Shown: positions 1 through 12,088 of the stretch, piece after piece | Layout of the letters: every line of letters starts with the position of its first letter | Numbering within the stretch: the stretch's first letter is position 1 | Assembly: GCA_029339505.1 (NCBI GenBank) | Contig: JAQISU010000119.1 | Coordinates: 2,415,001-2,479,000, forward strand | Source: Unio delphinus | Lineage: Eukaryota > Mollusca > Bivalvia > Unionida > Unionidae | Length of the DNA stretch: 64,000 bases | Direction: 5' to 3' | Notes under the pieces: generated by a model | Seen by the model: only the letters and a program-made list of their open reading frames with translations | The model's database searches: none | Told to the model about the DNA's origin: nothing | Position numbers and translations under genes: made by a program

Positions 1-214
1 TGCCGAGTATTGGTTGTTTTGAAAAATCTTTTCGCGGTTGTACGGGTTTATACTTTTTTTTAATCACGTTGTTAGGTTTCATATTAATTGTTCGAGTAAT
101 CTCATTATTCAGCACGGTCATTACGCTTGGTTATCTCTTGACCCATTCACGAGATCGTTTATCCTGAATAAATTCCTTCGCGTATTGATATCCAAATAAC
201 CGCTCAGCAAGCGT
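1..214 (-). pseudogene. Polinton integrase fragment, perfect copy of 23331-23544
   Basis: On the minus strand this encodes an internal piece of the integrase also found in elements 1 and 2. It matches 23331-23544 base for base, including the stop codon and frame break of that damaged copy, and the match ends abruptly at base 214. It lies directly against fibre-gene sequence on the opposite strand. In intact elements integrase and late genes share a strand, so this piece is out of place. It is either a recent duplication or a false join at a contig edge. Confidence 0.85.
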
Positions 215-249
215 TTCCCTTGATATTTTGACAAAACCACGTGACACAG

Positions 250-997
250 TATGAGATACTATCGCGTTGTTTTCCGATCAGGGTAAACTCAAACCGGGCG
301 TCCTCATTTCAACTATTGTGGACTCCCAGAGAAAACTGAATGACCATATAACAACATTTGAACAATTACAACAGAGTATAATTGATAATATCGAAATCCC
401 GATAAATAATTTCTTTGAGATTCCACGTATTCATCACACATTGAAAATCTCAGACGTAAAAACCGCTATGTTAGAATTAACAACACTTCAATCTAGGTAT
501 GGAGATCTTGTTGAGAAGGTTTCAACTTTTCGTAAAAATCTCATTGAGAAATTCTTTAGGGGATCTTATTAGATAAACTCGACATACAACTCCCGGATAT
601 TAGGAAATCCATCAATGAGATCAAAAACACCATCGAGACAATCAAAGATGATTTACCGAGGATGATAGAAACACTTGAAAAAACAAAGATTCCTCATGAG
701 AAAACCAGCAACGTAGTATACACGATCCAACACGGATCATTTACGTGGACACCATCCACTAACATATTAAATATCACCGCGGCCTTCGAAGGTATTTATC
801 TAATAACACTTGTGTCGCCGACTCAGTTTAATATTGCATCAACAAGTTCATCTGGGGTCAACAATATGATATCAACGATCATTGACAAAGGAACAACTGA
901 ATGATTCACAATAGCATCCACTGATAATAATTTGACTAAGGTTTCAGTAACATGGTATGTGGAATTCGTAGCGGATTTAAGTAAACAACTGAATTGA
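250..997 (+). pseudogene. Broken fibre-like protein gene of element 0
   Basis: This is homologous to the fibre-like proteins at 35498-36526 and 54409-55359. It keeps one shaft-like repeat (DQGKLKPG region), a coiled-coil middle, and the beta-rich C-terminal domain beginning near HEKTSNVVYTIQHGSF. The reading is broken by a frameshift near 565-575 and an in-frame TGA at 902-904, after which the ending WYVEFVADLSK continues to about 997. The N-terminus is lost at the junction with the integrase copy. In intact copies the gene lies between the protease and the membrane protein. A receptor-binding fibre role is inferred from architecture only. Confidence 0.75.
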
Positions 998-1064
998 ATT
1001 CGCTAGCAAATTTAACACTAGCGAATTTAATGTCAGCAATTTGAAATCTATTATAATAAATAAA

Positions 1065-1605
1065 ATGTCATTCTTGGCAACGTCACAGCAGTATCGTTAT
1101 GATCAGGTCAGAGAATTTCAAACTAAACTCAAAACACTCACTGATGAGTACCAAACAAAAATAAAAACATACCGACGAAGAATTACCACAGTTGATGTTA
1201 CCGTGTACTCGGTATCAGATGTAATCACCGGAGCCGGTATCATACTCTCCTCATTGACAATGGTTGCCCCGATAGCTGTTCCAATTTGTATATCAGCGAT
1301 GACAACACTCGCGGGAATTATTTCAATAATAACAAAATAAATATCATGCAGCCAGCGTAAACTGCAGGATTACGTAGTTAAGTTCCATGTTGTGTCAACC
1401 TCATACTCTCAATTATCCTCGATGATATTGTCATCACTCGATGACATATTAATATCCGATAGTGAGTGTTTATGATTCTGAGATGTCAAAATTAGAAAAA
1501 CAACACGAATATAATAACAATGGCAACATCACAATAACTACTTCAACGAATAGCGGAAGATTCCACCCCAGTGAAAACCAGCATGATATCAATAACCTCA
1601 ATGAA
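1065..1605 (+). pseudogene. Broken two-hydrophobic-segment membrane protein of element 0
   Basis: This is homologous to the protein at 53735-54379. A short N-terminal helix rich in charged residues (YRYDQVREFQTKL) is followed by a basic YRRRI patch and a long hydrophobic stretch (VITGAGIILSSLTMVAPI and beyond), probably two membrane passes. The frame stops at 1338-1340, but homologous sequence (SSCSQRKLQDYVV) continues downstream in another frame. The ATG at 1065 is preferred because homologues begin at this point. As in the other elements, its remnant C-terminal sequence runs into the start of the penton-like gene. The function is unknown. Confidence 0.6.
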
Positions 1606-2933
1606 TCCTGAACTCAGTGTCATTTTCCCTACTGCGGTTTCCATGAAGGAAATAGGACTTGCAAACTACGAGTATACCATAGTTAGCCAAATATCAGATC
1701 AGTACCATTCGGTTGTCATCAACCGAATAATTCCCTGGTGTTTGCGAGTAAGAATAAACAAGACGGAACTCCTGACTGGAACGTTGTTTCGCTACCATCT
1801 GGGTCATACCAAATCGAACAGATCCATAATGAATTACAACGCAGAATAAAATCCATTACTGGAAAAGAATCGAAAATCGCTATAACAGTTCATAAATCAA
1901 CACTATCATCTGCCATTGAGATAAACTCACCCGGATATGTAGTAGATATCTATCAGAGCTCAATCAGAACCGTGCTAGGATGGCCGGAAATCCCATCTCG
2001 GACATCTTATCAAATACCACCAGAACCACAAAAATCTGATTATGTCACAGATGTACAATTATACCACAAATTTGCTCCATAATATCGACATTATTTGCCT
2101 GGTATAAAAAATGCAAAATTAATTGATGGATTCACATTTCTCAATAACAATACCATGCAATGGGAATTCGGTTTTGAGAAAACTCCTGATTCATCCATTG
2201 CAATTGTATTCACTCTAAATAACGTGATTGATTATTTGAAAGAGATGAATCAATTACATAAAACACAACTAGAGAGACTACGACAGTGTTTCCAAGAGCA
2301 TCTCTCTGATATAACAAGAACACGTGATGAGATTATAGCACATATTAGGATATTAAATCAGCTTGTATTCGACATAGATTATATCAACAAACGAATAATT
2401 AATGACAAGAACAGAGATAAACAAAAATTCCTAACCGCTTACAGTATCAAAGAAACTGATTTACTCGATTTCAAATTTCCTGGGTATAACGCAAATGAAC
2501 TAAAACAATTTGTTAATGATCTCCTCGATGAGTTTTTTCTACAAATTCTCGCCGAAAGGAAAAATTAACACGAACACAAACATCAATCCTCAAACATAAT
2601 AATGACCAAGATGGTGGTGGGCGACACATCACTCCTCAAAACGTCAATATCTCCTCGGTGATTGCAGTGAATTTAATATGTGATGTTATCGAAGGAAGTT
2701 ACCAAATAAATCTCGAAAGATCAAATCAAGCCCAACAAGGGTATATTTTATGCTCATTTGCAACAACAGCTCCTCCAGGGTTTCTAATCACTGAAGATCC
2801 AACTAACCCAATCTATATGCAATGTCATAATGATTCGTTAACGAGAATTAATTTCAAACTCACTGACCAGTCCAATAATCAAATTGATTTACGAGGAGAG
2901 GTTTTACAAATTAGTGTTTTTGTGAAATCCTAA
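1520..2933 (+). pseudogene. Broken penton-like/minor structural protein of element 0
   Basis: This is a decayed copy of the 455-residue protein at 52561-53928. The start ATG at 1520 is followed five codons later by an in-frame TAA, and homologous blocks then run through at least three frames (1571-1849, 1738-2082, 2095-2568, 2658-2933). Landmarks are the SGSYQIEQIHNELQRRIKSI block, the YVVDIYQSSIRTVLGWPE block, and the C-terminal module from VNLICDVIEGSYQINLE to the VFVKS end. It is the last gene before the terminal repeat, as in elements 1-3. Assignment as a penton-like or other minor capsid protein is inferred from position and its beta-rich C-terminus. Confidence 0.7.
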
Positions 2934-2982
2934 AGAATTTTCGTCTTAAGACTTTCATTGTAAAAAACATTTTTAACCTCCT

Positions 2983-2986
2983 AGCA

Positions 2987-3043
<57 letters not shown>

Positions 3044-3297
3044 GAGAGAGAGACAGAGAGAGAGAGAGAGACAGAGAGAGAGAGAGCGAGCGACAACGAC
3101 TTTGCGTATCCAAAGGAAATTTTTATTTTTATTTTGGAGGAAGCCTTGGTTTACCAAATAAATGCTTGTATAAAGTTTTCCTATTCACCCTCTCCTCTTC
3201 TGTTATGGGGGTAAAAATCTTTTACGATTTTGGAGGAACCCATGGTTTGCCAAATAGACACTTCTATAAAGTTGTCCGAATCGCTCTCTCTGCTGCT
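2983..3297. repeat. Terminal inverted repeat of element 0, containing a (GA)n run
   Basis: It begins with AGCAGCAGAGAGAG and ends with the reverse complement form CTCTCTCTGCTGCT, so the repeat is itself bounded by inverted copies of one motif. The inner edge holds a (GA)n run at about 2988-3086. The rest has two diverged copies of a unit containing GGAGGAA(G/C)CC(T/A)TGGTTT and TATAAAGT. The same unit occurs in the element 1 terminal repeats, so elements 0 and 1 share a repeat family. The left end of this element is not in the window. Confidence 0.8.
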
Positions 3298-3299
3298 CA

Positions 3300-3800
3300 T
3301 ACAACAAGCTTGTTACAGTTGATGTTTCTTTGACTAATACAAAAATATCTAGTTACAGTTGTTGGCACTTTGACTAGCACTTAAATCTGGTTAAAGTTTT
3401 TAGTACCTTGATTAGTACAACAATCTGGTTACAGTTGTTGATAGTTTGACTAGTACATAAATCTGCTTACATTGTTTGCTAGTTTGATTAGTACATACAT
3501 CTAGTTACCGTTCTTATTAGTTTGACTAGTACATAATTCTGGATACAGTTGAATGTACTTTGACTGGTACAAAAGACTGGTTACAGTTGTTGGTGCTTTG
3601 ACTAGGACAACTATCTGGTTACATTGCATGTTGGTTACAGTTGTTGTTAGTTTGAGTAGTAGTTCAATCTGGTTAGAATCATTGGTATTTTGTATAACAA
3701 GTACATAAAAGTGTTTACATTGATATCTTGATGTTTTGACTAGTGCATTAAACTAGCTACAGTGGCTGATAGTTTGAAAAATACATAAATCTGGTTTGCT
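3300..3800. repeat. Degenerate minisatellite, ~37-bp unit
   Basis: Tandem copies of a unit like GGTTACAGTTGTTGGTAG followed by TTTGACTAGTACATAAATCT. They are diverged and in places interrupted. The same unit reappears at 5880-7040, on the other side of the FN3 exon. Confidence 0.8.
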
Positions 3801-4938
3801 CAACCAAATGATGATAGAGAATAATCGATAATCGGAACAACACTACTTCAAGATATGTCATACACCATTCATTCCCTTTTGTTCTTTAACACCATTTGAG
3901 AATAATGGATGAAATGTGGTAAATGTGTACAACATATCTTCGAGGTATGTCATATACCACATAGTTACACCTATCTTCATCAAGGTTAATGTTTTCTATC
4001 TGGCTTTCCCTTTCACTCAGTTTTAAAGCTCATTTGTGACAAGAAGATGTGTTGTATACAACATTGTGAATGCTATTTTCAAGGTCAAAATCACTTTTTC
4101 ATCTAAATTTCTCATTCAATCATTAACTTCTAAGCCTATTTGATATTTAAACTTGGTATACCTATAGATCTTGCCCGGGAAGTCTGTTGTGCAGAACCGC
4201 AGTCTTCAAGGTAAAAGTTACGATTCAATATTTTATGTTCTTTTAGTTTTTTATGCACTTTAGAGTTCTTTGAGATGAAGTGATGCAATTTGGTATACTT
4301 ATGTCATCATTAGCAGGTGTTTTGTGTATCTCAGCATCGGGCTGTTATTTTCAAGGTCAATGTCATGGTGTTATACGTTGATATTTTAGGGGATTATTCT
4401 TTCTTTTATGTGAAATGTTTTTAGCCATTTGAGATGACAGGAAAAACTTTGGTATAATTATATTTCATCACTAAGACAATATTTTGCATACCAAATTAGG
4501 GTTGTGTCACCAAGATTAAAATCAACGTACAATATTTAGGGCTAATGTTTTGGCTTTCTATCGTAAAAGGTGTTTGAGGTACAGATATACTTTTTAAGTA
4601 TTGTTGTATCTCGTGTATCACAGTCAAGGTCATTGAAATTGATTTGAATTTTCTGCATTTTCTTCAAATGATCTTTAGATGAAACATTACTCTGCTGTTT
4701 GCCCAGTAACTTTACAACTCAGTGTTAAAGATCATAGTCTGATATCATGACTTTTATGATCTCACCAGATGGGAATACAAATTCACTGAATGTATTCCTT
4801 AACGCAATGTGGGAATAATGACTTGTAGTATTAACAATAGTTTTCCAAATACCCGATATGCCTTATTGAAATCTTGATAATAGTACACGTGCTGTTTCAG
4901 CAAAATATATCATATTTTATCTTTCAAACCTTTGATAG
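3801..4938. other. Host intron sequence, no gene seen
   Basis: AT-rich non-coding sequence with no convincing reading frame. It ends in a pyrimidine-poor acceptor (TTTGATAG) immediately before the FN3 exon at 4939. Confidence 0.5.
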
Positions 4939-5250
4939 GACCCCCAGATGTACCTCATGACGTCCATATTGTACCTAGCAGCATTACTACTAGTTCCGTG
5001 GGAGTGGAATGGTTGTCTAGTTTTTATGGTGGTTTTAACCAAACATTTGCCATTGAGTATAGAAAACATATGGATACAAACTGGACTAAATTTTCATCAG
5101 AAGTCTTCGGTGGGATGACACAGGATGAATATTTGAACATCACTGTTGGGGGACTACATCAAGAAACAATGTATTTATTCCGCATGCATGCATGGAATTC
5201 TTACAACAGAAGTGAATACTCTGTTGTTATTAACGCAACAACCACTACAG
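4939..5250 (+). CDS. Host gene exon: fibronectin type III domain
   Basis: A 312-bp exon encoding one FN3 domain. It starts with the usual PPDVP-type edge, has the core Trp in VGVEWL, the mid-domain FAIEYRK strand, and the typical GGLHQETMYLFRMHAWN segment. The exon is bounded by AG at 4937-4938 and GT at 5251-5252 and is phase 1 on both sides, the usual arrangement for a shuffled extracellular domain. The last base G joins AT of the exon at 9489 to give Asp, keeping the frame. With the later exons it belongs to a cell-surface adhesion or signalling receptor. Upstream exons lie outside the window, or are lost in or beyond element 0. Confidence 0.88.
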
Positions 5251-5263
5251 GTGAGGACAGTTG

Positions 5264-5264
<1 letters not shown>

Positions 5265-5314
<50 letters not shown>

Positions 5315-5880
5315 CTTTATTATAGAGGGTGACTCATTAGTCAAGGAATATTCTCCCTTAAGACTCTCTTAATGAGAGTATAACAAACGCACATTGTATG
5401 AAGAAAGCAATAATTAGTGCTTATTTTAGCATGTTTAGTATTAAAATACTAAATTCCATATCTTTTAGAAACACATTCATGTTCATGATATCTCTTCCTA
5501 AATACTCCAATATGTTCAGACGATTTTACATGTAGTGGAAGCTTATTCCACAGAACTGTACCAGAGTATTGAAAACTCTTTTTGAATTGCTCTGTTCCAA
5601 TGGTTTTTGTACTAGAAGTTTTCCATGTAGTATTGGTCTCAACTGGTATTGTGTTGAAAAAGGCCTGAATACGTCCTGAAGATACTCAGGTGCAGTTCCA
5701 TGTAGACATTTATATAAAATAACTGCCTTATGAAAATCTATTCTGTCATGTATTGTGAACCATTTGAATTCTCTAAAAAATGCTTTTGAGGGATGATCAA
5801 CCGATTTATCTAAAATTACACGTACTGCACATTTCTGGAGTTTATAAATCCTGTCACGCTCAGATTTAGCTCAGTTTTCC
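5265..5880 (-). mobile_element. LINE 3' end with (TAA)n tail, antisense
   Basis: A (TAA)n run at 5262-5314 is followed by sequence whose reverse complement matches the 3' part of the LINE at 51210-52100, including the segment for a Tyr-Ser-Gly-Thr-Val-Leu-Trp-Asn-like motif near the end of a reverse transcriptase and the same 3' untranslated sequence. The microsatellite is therefore the 3' tail of the element, which inserted in minus orientation into the host intron. The reading frame is broken and the 5' part is missing, as is common after incomplete reverse transcription. Confidence 0.75.
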
Positions 5881-7040
5881 CATGGCTGGTAGATTGATTA
5901 GTACATAAATTTGATTACAGTTGTTGGTAATTTGATGCGTACATAAATATGGTTACAATTGTTGCTAGTTAATTACAGTGGTTGATAATTTGATTAGTAC
6001 ATAAATCTGGTTAGAGTTGTTGGTAGTTTGATTAGTACATAAATCTGGCTACAATTGTTGCTAATTTGATTAGTATGTGAATCTAGTTACATCAGTTAGT
6101 AATTTGATTAGTACCTAGTAAATATGGTTACAGTGGTTGGTAGTTTAATTAGTACATAAATCAGGTTACAATTGTTGGCAATTTGATTAGTGCATAAATA
6201 TGTTTACAGTAGTTGGTAGTATGATTAGTACATAAACCTGGTAACAATTGTTGATAATTTGATTAGTACCTAAATATGGTTACTGTTGTTGGTAGTTTGA
6301 TTCCTACATAACTATGGTTACAATTGTTGGTAAATTTATTAGTACATAAATCTGGTTACAGTTGTTGATACTTTGTCTAGTACATACATATCCTTACATT
6401 TGTTGGTCCTTTGACTAGTACATAAATCTGGTTACAATTGTTCGTAGTTTGATTAGTACATAGATATTGTTACAGTGGTTGGTAGTTTGATTTGTACATA
6501 GATCTGGTTACAAGTTTTGTAGGTTGATTAGTATATAAATCTGGTTACAGATGTTGGTAATTTGACTAGTACATAATTATGGTTAGAGTGGTTGTTAATT
6601 TGATTAGTACATTAATCTGGTTACAGTTGTTTGTGGTCTGATTAGTACATAAATATGGTTACAGTGGTTGGTACATCGATTAGTACATAAATATAGTTAC
6701 AGTGGTTGGTACATCGATTAGTACATAAATATGGTTACAATTGTTGGTAATTTGATTAGTACATTAATCTGGTGACAGTTGCTGGTAGTTTGATTAGTAC
6801 ATTAATCTGGTTACACATGTTGGTGATTTGATTAGTACATTAGTCTGGTTACAGTTGTTGGTACTTTGTCTATAACAAAATTCTGGTGTCAGTTGTGGGT
6901 ACTTTGATTAGTACAGAAAATCTGAATACATTTGTTGGTCCTTTGACTAGTACATAAATCTGGTTACAGTTGTTGGTAGTTTGATTAGTACATACATCTG
7001 GTTACATTTCTTGGGAGTTTGACTGGTACACAATTCTGGT
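5880..7040. repeat. Minisatellite, ~37-bp unit, ~30 copies
   Basis: Tandem copies of GGTTACAGTTGTTGGTAG then TTTGATTAGTACATAAATCT, each a few substitutions apart. It is the same family as 3300-3800. Here the units are more regular, and the array lies in the intron downstream of the FN3 exon. Confidence 0.9.
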
Positions 7041-7164
7041 TGACACACAACTTTATCGCTTAAAACTGTTATAGGTGGTTAAGAGTTAAAAATTCTAACC
7101 ATCTTGAATACAATTAGAGGTCAAGGATTTTCATGGTTTGGTCCGAGAGTTGTTGTTTTTGCAT

Positions 7165-7392
7165 GGTTTAATGTCATTTTCTTCAACACACGGTAGGCTA
7201 TACATGGCGGCCAGTTTTATTGGTGGAGGATGAACCCGGGAAAACCTCAAGAAAGAACTAACAACCCAAGAGAAGCTACTGGGAAGCTTTCTCACATAAC
7301 TGCATTGCCAAATTTTAGACTCGAACTCACGCAGACAGAGGTGAGATGGCAGTGATCCACAATGGAAAGCGCATTAGACCACTCGGGACCCC
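7165..7392 (-). mobile_element. tRNA-derived SINE
   Basis: The reverse strand has an RNA polymerase III A box (TGGTCTAATGCG, 7370-7381) and a B box (GTTCGAGTC, 7318-7326) with spacing expected for a tRNA-like head with an extended variable arm. The body continues to about 7165 with GGTGGAGGATGAACCCGGG-like sequence, resembling conserved central domains of invertebrate SINEs. It does not fold as a complete tRNA gene. It lies in a host intron. The family is not named because that needs a library comparison. Confidence 0.7.
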
Positions 7393-8164
7393 TGTTGCAA
7401 GAGAACATTGACATTTTCTGAGAATTTATAGTTTCAAAAACTACATGATAACATAAATAAGCACTGGATATCAGTACATGAAACTTGCCTAGCCATCAGA
7501 CTAGTGCTATTTTGAAAACTTTTTGACACGAAATTTTCTAGTCTTGGACTAGCAGATTGCTGGTAATATCAAAATAAGATCATTGTGCATAGCTTGTGCT
7601 TGGGGGTAAAGAAGATGTTTAAGATGTTAGGGGTTAAAATGTTAAAGGTCCCAGTCACTAATATAAGTAGAAAAATTTGGTTTACCACGACAACTTTTGT
7701 TCTGACCACATGCATTGACCAAGGTTTGTTGAGTGCTAGCATATAAGGTATGGTAGAGATTTAATGATGTAGTTATTTAAGAATCAAATGGTCAAATGCA
7801 AGATTTACTGTGGCTAAATTGGAGTTTATCAGAATAACTTCATTCTATGGCGTGTGCATATAGTAATAAAACAAACTTACAATAGATTCTGGGGTCAGAA
7901 GTCATGATCATAGTAAATCTAAATCTGTATACCGGTAATAACATTAGCTCAAAACTGCATATCTTGACCAAAGATTTAGGTCATTAAGATTGATTGGTCA
8001 GTAATCTCAAATGTTGACTATACCTACTAGCTTCTACAAGGAGAGACTTATTAAGCACATGTTGTAGTCTTAAAATTGTTATTTGGAAGTATTAAGTGTG
8101 ACCTTATGAATGAGAAAAATTGTTTAATTATAACTGAATGTTTAAATTACAGGAAGAAGTATAA

Positions 8165-9235
8165 TTATTCTGTATTGATGTCTGTGTAATCATGGTAAAT
8201 TACTGGTATTTTCTTGATGTTTACAAAATTTCATACATATTTAGATTTGGGCATGGGGTAAAAAGAAGAGGTGCATACAATTACACTTATTGAAAATCAT
8301 GTGTTGATTTGATTATGTTTCAGAGCAGGAGAGATGATGGTAAATTGGCAATTGAAATTTAAAACAATACTATTTTTCATTTCATTATATGAAATAAGAG
8401 CAGGAAACTTTTTGTTCACACTAATTTCTCCCATTAAAAATGTGCAATGAATTTCTTGTAAAATATCATTAGTCTTATCTGATCTTCTCAAATGAATTCC
8501 ATAATAAGTGTAACCATACAAATGTAGATGGTGTCATAATGAATAACATCAAATGAATTCCATAATAAGAGTGACCATACAAATATAGATGGTATCATAA
8601 TGAATAAATTCAAATGAATTCCATAATAAATATTACCATACAAATGTAGATGATGTCATAATGAATAAATTCAAATCAGTTCCATAATAAGTGTAACCAT
8701 ACAAATGTAGATGATGTCATAATGAATAAAATCAAATGAATTCCATAATAAATGTAACCATACAAATGTAGTTGATGTCATCATGAATAAAATCAAATGA
8801 ATTCCATAATAAGTGTAACCATAGAAATGTAGTTGATGTCATAATGAATAAATTCAAATCAATTCCATATCAATAAGAAAAGTTTGGTAAAGTTGTAAAA
8901 TTTGCAGCAAGTTTCAGAATAGTTACAGAATAATTGACACAGTTTAGGATATTTTTAATTAATTCACCCTTTTGTGACATCAAACAAATTATCCTGATTA
9001 TAATGAGCAAAAAAATGTATATTTATCACTAAATGTCTCATTACAGAAAGCTTATTTCTTCTTTATTGATGTCTGTATAATTACTGGTAATATCTTGATG
9101 TTTACAAAATTTCATACATATTTTGATTTGGGCATGGGGTAAAAAGAAGAGGTGCATACAATTACAGTCATTGGAAATCATGTCATAATTTGAGTATGTC
9201 TAATAGCACGACAGGTGATGATTAATCACCAATTG
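8165..9235. repeat. Direct duplication pair flanking a 61-bp tandem array
   Basis: The block near 8175-8345 (GATTTGGGCATGGGGTAAAA and flanks) is repeated near 9065-9235 with few changes. Between them, 8438-8875 holds about six tandem copies of a roughly 61-bp unit containing AATTCCATAATAAGTGTAAC and ATGTAGATGATGTCATAATG. All of it is intronic, with no coding signal. Confidence 0.75.
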
Positions 9236-9488
9236 AAATCTAAATATACCCAAATGGTATGCCAAATTGTGAGAAAAAAGCAAGAAGTCTTTGAGATCTG
9301 TGGAAATTAGAACTACATTTGTGAAATTGTAGCTGAGGTAATTAAGGTCTGTTTTACAAACATTTTAGATGAACATCACTTGATGCATCAGTCTTAGATT
9401 ATGCTTCATTATTGAAATCCTCTTTAAATATTTTAAATATTTCACCACCAGTGTAAGTAAATTCAGTCATATTTTAATTTCTTTAAAG

Positions 9489-9635
9489 ATATCAAAGGAG
9501 AAAAGATGCTTGGCAATGGATCTGACAAAGTTATAATAGGAAGTTCTGTTGGTGCAGTTGTACTCATAGGATTTGCTGTTGGTGTTTGTGCTCTAATCTT
9601 CAAGAAGCGAAGAATGGCAAAATTAAACGCTAATG
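9489..9635 (+). CDS. Host gene exon: transmembrane segment and start of the cytoplasmic tail
   Basis: A 147-bp exon bounded by AG at 9487-9488 and GT at 9636-9637. It encodes a short polar stalk, a membrane-spanning segment (VIIGSSVGAVVLIGFAVGVC) and the positively charged stop-transfer sequence KKRRMAK. The first two bases complete an Asp codon begun by the FN3 exon, and the last base G pairs with GC of the exon at 27493 to give Gly. The protein is thus a single-pass type I receptor. The next intron is about 17.9 kb because Polinton element 1 lies in it. Confidence 0.88.
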
Positions 9636-10245
9636 GTAAGGATAATTAGGAAAACAAAATCTATTGTATTTAACTAATTGTCTCCCTTGCATAATTATGG
9701 TGAGACATAGCTAGCTTATATTCATGACAAAGACTTTCCAATTATTTGCATGTCTACATGCACCACTGCATGCATGCATCTGGGGTAGCAGGTTCTGTTT
9801 TGTTTCTATAGTAGCCACTTGGACTGTTGTGTTCAAGATAAATGTGGTCCAGACTTCATGTTTGCTTAGTAAATGATAAACAAAACCAGCAGTCCATTGA
9901 GTAATTTATGCATTTTCAAACACCTGTTCTTTATGCCCTCAATATGTTTGACCTATTTCACATATGAACCCTTATGGAATATGGCTCCATTCACCTCAAG
10001 AAGCTTGGTCCATCATGTCCCCATGGGCTACTGGACACTTTCCTCACCGTCTAAGTGATGCTACAGCTTGTGTCCCACATCACCACACCAAGTAGTTTCC
10101 TCTCAGAATATGAAAGGTGTAGAGATACATTATTGTATCCCCTCAGTGTCTTGTGATCATCCAGGGACTGTGGCACAGAGGGCTAGCATGGCAACCATAT
10201 ATATTGATACCCTGCCACTCTCCAACTCGAAGCATCCTTGACTAG

Positions 10246-10578
10246 ATGAATGATGATGACAATGCACTCTCCAGCCTCATTGACTCCAATGAGTTCAAGA
10301 CAGAAGCTTTGGTTATGAAACCTTATCCTCGGCCAACCTCATCATTACAGAAGAACGAGTTTGTCTGGTCTTTTGATACGATGGTAATCAAGGTTTACCA
10401 TTGTTACGACAGATGTTTGCCCAAAACAATCAGGTACACAGTCCAAAAAGATCTTTTCCAGTTGGACAAGATATCCATGCTACCAGCTCAGTTTTACATT
10501 TTACTTATTCCACATTCATCCATGATTGAGGAAATATCACAGTGGTTTTTGCAAGGCCGAAATATTGCTCAGCAATGA
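10246..10578 (+). other. Unidentified open frame of 110 codons
   Basis: This has an ATG and ordinary amino acid composition, including NEFVWSFDTMVIKVYHCY and DLFQLDKISMLPAQF, which looks protein-like rather than random. I do not recognise the family. It sits about 120 bases before a Polinton helicase relic, and could be an eroded transposon protein. No splice signals linking it to the host gene are evident. Confidence 0.3.
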
Positions 10579-10696
10579 AAAGGGTGCGATACAACAACTT
10601 GAGCGATATACTTATTTTGACTGAATTCAGATTAAGTTATCTTAACTCCTACCCACAGATTCATGTGAGAAATGAGAGAGTTGTAAAGTCATGTAC

Positions 10697-10885
10697 TTAT
10701 TACAGTTTTTTGGTACCATAGAGATAAATGGACTCCTGATTGAATTGGTGAGCAATATAGAAATGTACCTGGAATAATAATTTAGGTTGAAATATGCACA
10801 GTGTTGACAGATGTATTAAGAATGTCTCATAACAGGCTATTGTTATGAGTATAACTGTGATAATGTGCGGCGGTGTTAGCGATGC
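10697..10885 (+). pseudogene. Ancient relic of a Polinton PolB-helicase gene
   Basis: Nucleotide similarity to the helicase part of PolB in elements 1-3 is visible: AAATGGACTCCTGA, GAAATATGCACAGTGT, AGATGTATTAA and GTGATAATGTGCGG occur in the same order as at 22020-22170 and 45055-45200. The frame is broken by several stops and indels. It marks an older insertion of the same family in this host intron, independent of element 1. Confidence 0.65.
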
Positions 10886-12088
10886 ATTTATGGGTTAATG
10901 TGACCGTGTCTCTGGCACTGAACATAACTTTGCGGACCTCCCTGCAAACCTCATCTATATGATTGAGAGAAATAGTACATGAAGACTTTAATTTACCTCT
11001 CTCCAATTGATGTTGTCACTGTGCATGCCCGTGGTTGTAATTATTATTGATGGCAAAAACATTGAATACTTAAACAGTTCCTGTCACGTTTCTAACATTT
11101 GCTATAAAATATAGTTTATGTTCTGAATGATCATACAAGACTTTTACAAACTTATAGACTGGATAACGAATCCTGCATAATCTTCACTCTACCCTGTCAG
11201 TCCGATTTTGCTAATCAACGTTGTAGAATACTGTTCCGGTTTGATTTCCATTGACGTAACATTTTCTCAAACAAGCATAGCCATATAATATCATTGCTAA
11301 AAAATCCAACATGGGCATGATTGAAAATATTGTTTTTCTATGTAGCTTTCTTTGCAAGTTTTTCTACACTTTCCAAGAAAGTTTTACTTGATATAAAAAA
11401 GATACTGAGCTTGTCTTGCTCTTTAAGTTTCTTGAATGGTCTGAGGTCCCTTGAAGAATAAAAAATTACGTAACATTTTTCTCAAGCAAGCAAAGTACTG
11501 GAAATATGCCTCACGAAAACACATGCATAACAATGGTACCTTTCGTTGAATGAGAAAGTGAGAATCTTTAACATTTTGTTATTTTTTTTTCCAGTTAATG
11601 TTTTATCTCAACAAATGTGTTTATCCATGCCATACACAAATTTCAAACATAGCTCTACTACGTGGGTAGCTCACATTCAACGTGATATCTCTCTACCTAA
11701 TTTCATGCAGTGGAACAACAAAATACACAAGGAAGCAATGTTGTGCTGGTAATTAAAGTAGTTATCTTGAACATTGGTATACCTATTACCAATATTCCTT
11801 AGTAACTAATATGTTTACAAAATATAAACTTAAATATCAAGAATATTTACATTTATGTCTGTTCAGATCAACGTTTGATTAACTGTGAATAAATGTTTAT
11901 AATTATTAATAAATTTGTTCTCTTGCTAGTTAAATTAACTTTATCCCCTAATGTACTATTTATAATGCACGATAAATTGTTAAAAGTCCATCTTTCATCC
12001 TCGCTGAAGAGTTGCCAGATTCCCACCTTGGGATCCAACATCTACATCAGCAGCTGCATTATAATTCATAACAGAAAATATCAGGAAC

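Larger units (their letters stand above)
9636..12088. other. Host intron with relic sequences
   Basis: This is the first part of the intron that holds element 1. Two items are listed separately: an unidentified frame at 10246-10578 and a relic of Polinton helicase at 10697-10885. The rest is AT-rich with no supported gene. A short frame at about 9870-10058 has no recognisable content. Confidence 0.5.

Noticed and set aside
2911..3096. Ser/Leu-rich frame on the minus strand
   Set aside because: It is a translation of the (GA)n run inside a terminal repeat.
5880..7040. Possible CRISPR-like array (regular repeats)
   Set aside because: The units are contiguous and diverged, with no unique spacers and no associated genes. 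It is an animal minisatellite.
7300..7392. A tRNA gene on the minus strand
   Set aside because: A and B boxes are present but the cloverleaf is incomplete and SINE-body sequence follows, so it is called a SINE head.
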